From an uncultured Chloroflexota bacterium (lineage in GTDB: Bacteria; Chloroflexota; Limnocylindria; Limnocylindrales; CSP1-4): a stretch of 30,379 bases of DNA. Below are positions 24,330-30,379 of this stretch, piece by piece (positions within the stretch are counted from its first letter, which is position 1; every line of letters starts with the position of its first letter). A model generated the notes under the pieces. It made no database searches and was not told where the DNA came from. It worked only from the letters and a program-made list of their open reading frames with translations. The stretch spans positions 1-30,379 of the forward strand of contig CAIYQJ010000360.1 of assembly GCA_903928275.1 (NCBI GenBank), written 5' to 3'. The position numbers and the translations under genes are program-made.

Positions 24330-24992
24330 TCAAGTGGGCCGCGAGTAGCGGGCCACGGCCTCCGCCCTGTTCCGCGCCCCCAGCTTCCTGAGGATGGCTC
24401 CCACGTGGGAGCCGACCGTGCGTGGCGAGATCGTGAGCGTCTCCGCGATCGCCCGGTCGGTCATCCCCCGCGCGAGCAGCCGGAGGATCTCCGTCTCGCG
24501 CTCGCTCAGCGAGGCGAGCGGCTCGTCGTCCGACGAGCGACCCGGCGGCTTCGAGCGGACCAGGCGGTGGATGAGCCGGGCGCTCGTGATGCGCGACATC
24601 GCCAGCTCGCCATGGGCGGCGCCCAGGACCGACGCGAGGATCGCCTCCGGCCGCATGTCCTTCGTCAGGAAGCCGACGGCGCCGTATCGCATCGCGTCGA
24701 CCAGGTCCGCCTCGTCGGACGACGCGGTGAGCATCACGATGCGGGTCGCGGGGATCCGTGGTGCCAGCTCGCGGACGAGATGGACGCCGTCCATTCCAGG
24801 AAGGTTGATGTCCACCAGCAGGACGTCGGGACGCTCCTGTGGGGCCACGATGAGCGCCTCCTCGGCCGTCGCCGCCTCCGCGACGAGCTCGGCACTCGCC
24901 CCGGTGATCGCGGCGCGGACGGCGGCCCGCACGAGCGCGTGGTCGTCGACGATCATCACGCGGACGGGCCCGCGCGGTCCCGGCTCACTCAT
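24330..24992 (-). CDS. NarL/FixJ-family response regulator
   Basis: A 220-aa regulator with an intact receiver: VMIVDDH acidic pocket (D16-D17), phospho-acceptor D61 (VLLVDINLPGMDG), T in MLTASSDEAD and K in FLTKDMRP. The C-terminal LuxR-type HTH is LSERETEILRLLARGMTDRAIAETLTISPRTVGSHVGAILRKLG. The ATG overlaps the kinase stop by four bases (ATGA), so the two are coupled and form a cognate pair. Targets are unknown; the nearby ATCCGTA box array is a candidate. Confidence 0.95.
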   Translation of the reverse strand: MSEPGPRGPVRVMIVDDHALVRAAVRAAITGASAELVAEAATAEEALIVAPQERPDVLLVDINLPGMDGVHLVRELAPRIPATRIVMLTASSDEADLVDAMRYGAVGFLTKDMRPEAILASVLGAAHGELAMSRITSARLIHRLVRSKPPGRSSDDEPLASLSERETEILRLLARGMTDRAIAETLTISPRTVGSHVGAILRKLGARNRAEAVARYSRPT

Positions 24993-26770
24993 CGTCCGTC
25001 CCCGCGTCCGTCCACCGCCGTCGATGGGAGCGGGACGCGCAGCGTCACGCGAGTCCCGTCGAGCGGGCGGGAGTCGAAGGTCAGCTCTCCCCCGACGAGC
25101 GCGGCGCGCTCCCGCATGCCGGCGATCCCGAACTCGCCCAGGGGCACGGCTCCAGGGTCGAACCCGCGGCCGTTGTCCTGGACGGTCACGTGCAGGATGT
25201 CCGACGCGGCCTGGACCTCGACCCGGACGAGCGTGGGGTCAGCGTGGCGGCCGGCGTTCGACAGCGCCTCCTCGATGACCCCCACGACCTCGGCGGAGGT
25301 CCGGTAGTGCAATCCCGCCGGGATCGAGTGGCACGAGATCTCGGCACGGATGCCGTAGCGGTCCCCGAACTCGTCGACGACGCGCCCGACGACCGTGCAC
25401 AGAGGAGCCTCCGTCTCGGCCGCCGACCGGTCGCCCCGCAGGGCTGCGACGGCCTTCCGGGCATCGGCGAGGCTGGCGTCGACCGCGGCGATCGCGACCT
25501 CCGAGAGCCGGGCCGTCTCCGGGTCCGGCCCGGGCGCTGCCGCGAGGTTCGCGACCTTGATCTTCGCGAGCCAGAGGTCCTGTGTCAGGCCATCGTGCAG
25601 CTCGCGAGCGAGCCGTGCTCGCTCCTCGAGTGCGGCTCTCTCGACCTCGACGCTTCGCAGATCGTCGAGCTGCCGGTTCGTCCGCTGCATCGCCCGTACC
25701 GTCGCCATGGCCTCGGCCTCGATCCCGAGGAGCAGCGAGATCCCGAATCCGAGCCAGAGGACGTCGCTGGCCCCGACGTCGACCGGGTGGACGCTTGGAT
25801 GGAATGCTTCGTGCAGCTGGGCGAACGACGCCAGGACGAGACCGAAGGCCAGGTACCTGTCACCGACCGACCCGTCGCGGCGCGCCAGCGCCCGGCACAG
25901 GATCGCGGCGACCATCGCCAGGATCGCCGCAGCGATCTCGGCGGCGAAGCCCGGGGGCATCGTGACGAGGTCCAGGGACGAATCCAGCGGTGTCGTGGGG
26001 ACGGAGAAGGGGATGGCAGCCCCGACCGCCGTTGAGGCGGCGATCGCGGCCGCCAGGACCGACGGCAGGAGCAGGGCGATCGCGACGGGTCCGGTGCCGC
26101 GTCCACCGAGCGCCCTCCATCCGCCGACGACCAGGGTCGCCCCGGCGATGATCCTCGCGCCCGCGAAGACCTCGAGCTGGCGCTGCGCCGGAACGATGAG
26201 GCCGGAGGTCGGCAGCGCGCCGTCGAGCAGCGTCACCGCGACGGCCGAGACCGCGGCGACCGTGAGCGCGAGGAATGCCGCAGCTTCGTACAGCGCGATC
26301 GTCTCGCCGCGCCAGCGGTAGCGCACCCACGCGAGCGTGGCGGCGACGAAGACGACGACGAGGGCGACCGTGTCGAGGACGAGGTCGAGCGTGGGCGCCA
26401 CGATGTGCCCCGCGTCGTCGGCCAGTGGAAGGTCCACCACGACGTACGCCACGAGGGCCACCCCCGCCACGAGGATCGCGGTGTCGAGGCCGTCGAGGTG
26501 CGGACGGCGGATCGCGCCGACCCGCCCCACCGCGGGCGGCACGGACGGCCTCGCGAGGTCTCGCAGGGGTCGTGCTGCCCGGCTCACCTGGCCCCCCGAC
26601 CGGGCCGGCAGGCGCGCGCTGCCGACGTCAGCGCTCGCGCGATCCCCGGCGGCGCGACCGAGCTCCCGGCCGCCGAACGCGCCCCACTTCTCGAGCGGCC
26701 ACCCGTGCGGACCCCGCGCAGGCATGCTTCCGATGCGGTCACAGAGCCCGCCTCCCCGAATCGGCACCAC
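24989..26770 (-). CDS. NarL-type membrane sensor histidine kinase
   Basis: Sensor kinase of up to 593 aa. After a hydrophilic, Arg-rich N-terminus, residues about 95-345 hold some seven or eight hydrophobic helices (a multi-helix integral sensor without an obvious periplasmic domain). Then come a short coiled segment, the HisKA_3 box LARELHDGLTQDLWLAKIK with H392, and an HATPase_c domain with EEALSNAGRHA (N box), DNGRGFD (G1) and GIAGMRERA (G2). The GTG at 26770 gives the longest frame and lies about 11 nt from the predicted transcription start; ATG 26725 is an alternative. It is co-transcribed with the following response regulator. The signal is unknown, and the hydrophobic sensor suggests a membrane-associated cue. 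Confidence 0.92.
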   Translation of the reverse strand: MVPIRGGGLCDRIGSMPARGPHGWPLEKWGAFGGRELGRAAGDRASADVGSARLPARSGGQVSRAARPLRDLARPSVPPAVGRVGAIRRPHLDGLDTAILVAGVALVAYVVVDLPLADDAGHIVAPTLDLVLDTVALVVVFVAATLAWVRYRWRGETIALYEAAAFLALTVAAVSAVAVTLLDGALPTSGLIVPAQRQLEVFAGARIIAGATLVVGGWRALGGRGTGPVAIALLLPSVLAAAIAASTAVGAAIPFSVPTTPLDSSLDLVTMPPGFAAEIAAAILAMVAAILCRALARRDGSVGDRYLAFGLVLASFAQLHEAFHPSVHPVDVGASDVLWLGFGISLLLGIEAEAMATVRAMQRTNRQLDDLRSVEVERAALEERARLARELHDGLTQDLWLAKIKVANLAAAPGPDPETARLSEVAIAAVDASLADARKAVAALRGDRSAAETEAPLCTVVGRVVDEFGDRYGIRAEISCHSIPAGLHYRTSAEVVGVIEEALSNAGRHADPTLVRVEVQAASDILHVTVQDNGRGFDPGAVPLGEFGIAGMRERAALVGGELTFDSRPLDGTRVTLRVPLPSTAVDGRGDGR

Positions 26771-26787
26771 TCAGAACCTGAACCGGG

Positions 26788-26815
26788 AGTATAGGGGGAG
26801 AGCGGACCACGTCAA
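26788..26815 (-). promoter_or_regulatory. Sigma70-like promoter of the two-component operon
   Basis: On the minus strand TTGACG (26810-26815), a 16-nt spacer and TATACT (26788-26793). This is the closest match to consensus in the window. Transcription would start near 26781, about 11 nt before the GTG at 26770. Confidence 0.65.
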
Positions 26816-26966
26816 TCAGGCCGACCGGCACTGGAATCCGACGGTCGCGCGGCGGCGATGACCCGGAAGGTGGGCGGTGAACGCGGCTGGATCGCGCTGG
26901 CACGCCGCCGGAGCCGGGCTGCCGATCACCCCGCCTGGCGGCGTGCACGCGACCCCGCCGACCGGC

Positions 26967-26972
26967 GACAAT
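26967..26972 (+). promoter_or_regulatory. Possible -10 box GACAAT for the HAD-FGGY operon
   Basis: GACAAT lies 11 nt before ATG 26984, an AT-rich patch in GC-rich sequence. No -35 is evident and there is no strong RBS, so a very short leader is possible. Confidence 0.3.
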
Positions 26973-26983
26973 CACCGCCAGCC

Positions 26984-27838
26984 ATGAGCACCCCCGACCG
27001 CCTCTTCCAGGGCTACCTGTTCGACCTCGACGGGACTGTCTACCTCGGCGGGGCGCTGCTGCCGACTGCCGGCGAGACGATCGCGCGGCTCCGCGCGCTC
27101 GGCAGGCGGACCGTCTTCCTCTCGAACAACCCGACGAACACGCCGCACGCGTCCGCCGCGAAGCTCACGCGCCTGGGCCTGCCCACGACGGTCGACGACG
27201 TGCTCATCTCCTCGCAGGTCATGGTGGCGTTCCTGCGGGAGCATCTCCCCGGTGCCCGGCTCTTCGTCATCGGCGAGGGCCCGCTCATGGCGCTGCTGCG
27301 CGAAGCCGGCTTCGAGCTCGTGGACGACGCGGGGCGCACGGACGCCGTCATCGCCAGCTTCGACCGCACCTTCGAGTACCGGAAGCTCCAGGTCGCGTTC
27401 GACGCGATCCGGGCCGGCGCGCGCTTCTTCGCGACGAACGGCGACCGCTACTGCCCGGTTCCCGGCGGGGGGGAGCCGGACGCGGCATCCGTCATCGCTG
27501 CGATCGAGGCCTGCACCGGCGTGGCGTGCGAGGCCGTCGTGGGCAAGCCGTCGCGGCACATGATCGACGCGGCGCTCGCGATGGTGGGCCTCGCCGCGGC
27601 CGACTGCGTGATGACCGGCGATCGGCTGGAGACGGACGTCATGATGGGCCTCGACGCGGGCATGGCGGCCGCCCTGACCCTGACCGGGGCCACGACCGAG
27701 GCGATGCTCGGCGCGTCGGACGTCGTGCCAACCTACGTGCTCCGCGGTCTTGCGGACCTGCTGCCACGGGAGGAGCGGAGCGGGGCACAGGCCCTGATGT
27801 CCAGTGTGGATCCTGCCCTCGGAGAGCCGACGTCATGA
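26984..27838 (+). CDS. HAD-IIA family phosphatase (NagD-like)
   Basis: A 284-aa haloacid-dehalogenase hydrolase that should dephosphorylate a small phosphometabolite. Motif I is FDLDGTVY with nucleophile D14 and acid D16. Motif II is FLSNNPT (S47). A large C2 cap follows. Motif III lysine is K188 in VGKPSRHMID. Motif IV is TGDRLETDV (D213, D218). This layout is that of NagD / p-nitrophenylphosphatase / phosphoglycolate phosphatase-type HAD-IIA proteins. ATG 26984 is chosen because an in-frame extension to 26858 is Arg-rich and lacks family features. The stop overlaps the FGGY kinase start (ATGA), so the two are coupled. A kinase paired with a phosphatase suggests a balanced or proofreading role in one sugar pathway; the substrate is unknown. 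Confidence 0.9.
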   Translation: MSTPDRLFQGYLFDLDGTVYLGGALLPTAGETIARLRALGRRTVFLSNNPTNTPHASAAKLTRLGLPTTVDDVLISSQVMVAFLREHLPGARLFVIGEGPLMALLREAGFELVDDAGRTDAVIASFDRTFEYRKLQVAFDAIRAGARFFATNGDRYCPVPGGGEPDAASVIAAIEACTGVACEAVVGKPSRHMIDAALAMVGLAAADCVMTGDRLETDVMMGLDAGMAAALTLTGATTEAMLGASDVVPTYVLRGLADLLPREERSGAQALMSSVDPALGEPTS

Positions 27839-29319
27839 AGGACCACCTCCTCGGCATCGACCAGGGCACGAGCGGGAGTCGCGCCCTCGTGCTCGACCGT
27901 GGCGGCACGCTCCGCGGCTACGGGTATCGTCCCCTGGCGCGGATCCACCCGTCGGCCGACCGCGTCGAGCAGGATCCGCTCGCCATCGCCGCCGGCGTCC
28001 GTGAGGCGATCGACATGGCGCTCGCCGGGGCAGGGATCTCGCCCGGCGACATCGCCGCCTGCGGGATCGCGTCGCAGCGGGGTACCGATCTCGTGTGGGA
28101 TGCGGGGACGGGGATCCCGCTGGCGAACGCCATCACCTGGCAGGACCTGCGCACGCAGCAGCTCGAACGGGACCTGGGGGCCTGGCCTCTCGTCGACGAG
28201 TGCCGCACGCGCCTGGGCGAGTGGCCCGGCCCATGGAGCGCGGCGCTGCACCTGAAGTGGCGCATCGCCAACGACCCCGTCGTCGCGACCGCCGCGCGGG
28301 AGGGTCGGCTGCGCGCGGGGCTGTCGGCGGTCTGGGTGCTCAACGCGCTCGGCGCGGCCGACGGCCACCGGGCGGACATCTCGCTCGCGCAGAGCATGAC
28401 GCTCTGGGACTTCCGGGCCCGCGACTACTGGGCCGAGTGGCTCGCATACCTCCGGGTCCCGAGGCAGGCCCTGCCCGACACCACCGGGACCATCGACGAG
28501 TTCGGCTGGCTGGACCTCGCATCAACCCGCGTGCCCGTCCGCGCCATGATCGCGGACCAGCAGGCCGCCCTGTTCGGCTACGACTGCCGCGCGGTCGGCA
28601 ACGCCGAGTGCACGCACGGGACCGCGTCGTTCGTGGACGTGTGCCTCGGAGACGCGGCGCCCATGCTCGACACGATGAAGGTCTACCTCGCCTGGCTCCT
28701 CGACGATCGCCCCACGTACTGCCTGGAGGCCGACACGACGGTGACCGGAGCCGGCGTGCGCTGGATGCGGGAGGGCGCGCGCCTCTTCGACCGCGACGAG
28801 GAGCTCGGGGAGCTCGCGGCATCCGTGCCCGATGCCGCCGGCCTCGTGTTCGTGCCCGCGTTCACCGGGCTCAACGTGCCGCACGACGTGCGAGGGGCGC
28901 GCGGCTCGCTGCTCGGCCTCACGCTGGGCCATACCCGCGCGCACATCGCGCGGGCCTTCCTCGACTCGATCGGCCTCCAGCTCCACGCGATCCTCGAGGA
29001 GATCCACGGGAAGACCGGCGTCCGCGTGGCGCAGCTCAAGGTCGGCGGCGGGCTGTCGGCGAGCGACGAGGCCTGCGCGATCCAGGCCGACTGGCTCGGG
29101 ATCCCCGTCGTCCGCTCTACGTTCACGGAGACCACGGCACGTGCCGCGGCCCTGCTCGCAGGGATCGGTGCGGGGTTCTGGGCGGGCGAGGCGGACCTGC
29201 CGCCGCTGCCCGGCGCGATGACGGTCTTCGACCCGCGGATGGCCGCCGATCAGCGCGAGGCGGGCCTCGAGGCCTGGCGCCGGGCGATCGAGGCGGTGAC
29301 GACCTGGGCGCGATCGTGA
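27835..29319 (+). CDS. FGGY-family carbohydrate kinase, glycerol-kinase-like but with altered substrate site
   Basis: A 494-aa sugar/polyol kinase. FGGY_N starts GIDQGTSGSRALV; the catalytic base is D241 in ADQQAALFGY; FGGY_C has FVPAFTGLNVPHD, LLGLTLGHTRAHIARAFLDSI and a TETTARAAALLAGIGAGFW stretch, all close to glycerol kinase. The glycerol-binding Arg-Glu pair of GlpK (QRET) reads Q81-R82-G83-T here, and the APYW segment reads VPHD, so glycerol is unlikely to be the substrate. The LsrK pattern is not seen either. The ATG overlaps the HAD gene by four bases. It could serve the same unknown sugar as its HAD partner, or the deoxypentose locus at the start of the window. Only biochemistry would tell. 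Confidence 0.9.
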   Translation: MKDHLLGIDQGTSGSRALVLDRGGTLRGYGYRPLARIHPSADRVEQDPLAIAAGVREAIDMALAGAGISPGDIAACGIASQRGTDLVWDAGTGIPLANAITWQDLRTQQLERDLGAWPLVDECRTRLGEWPGPWSAALHLKWRIANDPVVATAAREGRLRAGLSAVWVLNALGAADGHRADISLAQSMTLWDFRARDYWAEWLAYLRVPRQALPDTTGTIDEFGWLDLASTRVPVRAMIADQQAALFGYDCRAVGNAECTHGTASFVDVCLGDAAPMLDTMKVYLAWLLDDRPTYCLEADTTVTGAGVRWMREGARLFDRDEELGELAASVPDAAGLVFVPAFTGLNVPHDVRGARGSLLGLTLGHTRAHIARAFLDSIGLQLHAILEEIHGKTGVRVAQLKVGGGLSASDEACAIQADWLGIPVVRSTFTETTARAAALLAGIGAGFWAGEADLPPLPGAMTVFDPRMAADQREAGLEAWRRAIEAVTTWARS

Positions 29320-29324
29320 TGGAC

Positions 29325-29341
29325 GGCGGCGCGGAGCCGCC
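29325..29341. terminator. Hairpin between convergent FGGY kinase and S51-like genes
   Basis: GGCGGC-GCGGA-GCCGCC, a perfect 6-bp stem with a 5-nt loop in the 28-nt gap between two stop codons. It is probably a bidirectional terminator without U tract. Confidence 0.5.
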
Positions 29342-29347
29342 AGCACA

Positions 29348-30379
29348 TCACCGCGGAGGCGGTCCGACCAGGACCCAGTCGGAGCCCTCGGCGCCGTCGC
29401 GGACCTCCACGCCGGCATCCGAGAGCCGATCGCGGACGAGGTCGGCCGTCACCCAGTCGCGGTTCTCGCGGGAGCGTGCCCGGAGCGCGAGCAGCGCGTC
29501 GACGAAGGGCGCCACGGTCGAGCGCGGGTCTGTCCCGCCCGCGGCGGCCGCCTCCCCGAGCCGGGCGATGAGGGCGCGGAACGTGGACCGGGCGTTGTCG
29601 AGGTCGGGGCTGTCCTCGCCCGAGCGGATCCGCGCCTCGAGCTCGGAGTCGAGATCGAGGAGGACCGCGACGGCGGCGCGGCTGTCTCCGTGGACGAGGG
29701 CGCCGATGAACGTCCCCTCGAGGTCCGCGACGCGGTCCTGGAGGGGCTCGGCTCCCCGTGACGCCCCGACGCCGGCGGGAGTCGGGCGCATCGGGCCACG
29801 GGAGGCGTCCGGGCCCCCGGCCAGCCCGACGCCGGCCACGCCGCCGATCGAGAGCTCCCGCGCGGCGCCGGCGAGCGCGTCCGTCGAGACCTCGCTGCCG
29901 TTCGGGAAGACGACGCTCCGACCGTCGACGCGGACCGTCACGCCGCCCAGGCCCGAGACTGTCGCCGTCCCGGCCTCCAGGTCGAGCACGAGCGCCGTGT
30001 GACTGTCCACGCCGAGGATGAACGTGTCGGGTGGGAGCTGGCGCTCGAGGATCCGCAGGCGCCGCTCGCCCATGTAGCAGAAGCGGGTGTCGTGATTGCC
30101 GCCCTCGGCGTTGTCGTAGTGGGGGACCACCGCGGCCCGGAGCCCGGTCGCCGGCCCCAGCAGGTCGAGGCCGGGCAGCCAGGTCGGGTCCTCGCCCACC
30201 TTGTAGATCTCGTACACGGGGATCGTGACGACGCCGAGCGTGAGCGCGGCGGCGCTCGCCATCGTGAGGACCCCCCCGCTGCGCAGGTGGTCCGCCAGAG
30301 CGGCCGGGATGGGGCCGTCGGCCCACTGGCGGAGGGCGTAGCTGGGACTTCCCGGTCCCGCCATGACGTAGCCAGCCTC
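29348..30379 (-). CDS. Peptidase S51 / class I amidotransferase-like protein fused to a CysRS-like C-terminal domain (5' end outside the window)
   Basis: The visible part is 343 codons, and the frame stays open through the window edge (E-A-G-Y-V before the first internal methionine at 30364). The N-terminal half, about residues 1-180, has GPGSPSYALRQW, the probable nucleophile elbow TMASAAALTLG and HYDNAEGGNHDTRF. These match the amidotransferase-like fold of peptidase S51 (cyanophycinase/Dop-like dipeptidases). A Gly/Pro linker leads to about 110 residues resembling the C-terminal DALR domain of cysteinyl-tRNA synthetase, ending LLALRARSRENRDWVTADLVRDRLSDAGVEVRDGAEGSDWVL. The catalytic and HIGH/KMSKS regions of CysRS are absent, so this is not a synthetase. 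A role in amino-acid or peptide release, perhaps guided by tRNA or RNA binding, is speculation. Confidence 0.8.
   Translation of the reverse strand, partial: EAGYVMAGPGSPSYALRQWADGPIPAALADHLRSGGVLTMASAAALTLGVVTIPVYEIYKVGEDPTWLPGLDLLGPATGLRAAVVPHYDNAEGGNHDTRFCYMGERRLRILERQLPPDTFILGVDSHTALVLDLEAGTATVSGLGGVTVRVDGRSVVFPNGSEVSTDALAGAARELSIGGVAGVGLAGGPDASRGPMRPTPAGVGASRGAEPLQDRVADLEGTFIGALVHGDSRAAVAVLLDLDSELEARIRSGEDSPDLDNARSTFRALIARLGEAAAAGGTDPRSTVAPFVDALLALRARSRENRDWVTADLVRDRLSDAGVEVRDGAEGSDWVLVGPPPR

Noticed and set aside
27835..29319. FGGY kinase as LsrK (AI-2 kinase) completing an Lsr pathway
   Set aside because: The sequence follows glycerol kinase, not LsrK, in its active-site blocks, and lies 20 kb from the lsrF-like gene in a separate operon.
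1..30379. CRISPR arrays, tRNA/rRNA genes, transposases, integrases or attachment sites
   Set aside because: No regularly spaced identical repeats, no conserved RNA gene sequence and no recombinase-like protein were seen; the only tandem repeats are the Ig-like coding units and one 15-bp duplication.

Overview
The window is very GC-rich (about 70% by eye), with strong G/C bias at third codon positions, mixed ATG/GTG starts and only moderate Shine-Dalgarno sequences. No rRNA, tRNA, CRISPR array, insertion sequence or phage gene was recognised. The gene mix suggests a free-living high-GC bacterium: ribose-type ABC transporter, methylthioribose kinase, LsrF-type aldolase, Hanks kinase/PP2C pair, and a giant secreted multicopper oxidase with Ig-like repeats. 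A Chloroflexota lineage such as Limnocylindria/Ellin6529 would fit, and an actinobacterium is the alternative. This placement is inference, because no marker gene is present.

Region 1 (1-8.1 kb) is a sugar-like carbon catabolism locus. A plus-strand run encodes an RbsA-type ATPase (cut by the window edge), an RbsC-type permease, S-methyl-5-thioribose kinase (MtnK), a small SnoaL/NTF2-like protein and a GntR/UTRA regulator. Facing it on the minus strand are an LsrF-type class I aldolase/thiolase, a ribulose-phosphate-3-epimerase (LsrE-like position) and a URO-D-family protein with the H-x-C...C zinc motif of corrinoid methyltransferases. I infer import and phosphorylation of methylthioribose or a related deoxypentose, followed by C-C cleavage to a triose phosphate. 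This combines methionine-salvage and AI-2 (Lsr) enzymes in a way I do not recognise as a described pathway. A sigma70-like promoter with an inverted repeat near its start site precedes the lsrF-like gene.

Region 2 (8.3-14.1 kb, minus strand) runs, in transcription order, APC-family permease, PP2C phosphatase, Hanks-type Ser/Thr kinase with one C-terminal membrane helix, then a secreted beta-lactamase-fold serine hydrolase closed by a strong hairpin. Region 3 (14.2-17.5 kb, minus strand) holds an OmpR-type regulator with a degenerate receiver, a Gfo/Idh/MocA oxidoreductase with an altered EKP motif, and a membrane-anchored two-lobed protein of unknown function.

Region 4 (17.5-24.3 kb) is dominated by a secreted multicopper oxidase of about 1,890 residues, with a fibronectin-III-like segment and six tandem Ig-like repeats. 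Two large hairpins follow it, and an intergenic array of ATCCGTA boxes separates it from a divergent GRAM/PH-like small protein. Region 5 (24.3-30.4 kb) has a NarL-type two-component pair read from a good TTGACG/TATACT promoter, and a translationally coupled HAD phosphatase and FGGY kinase. It ends with a peptidase-S51/amidotransferase-like protein fused to a cysteinyl-tRNA-synthetase-like C-terminal domain and cut by the window edge. Convergent gene pairs are separated by compact GC-rich hairpins without U tracts, apart from a weaker repeat at the 5.0 kb junction.
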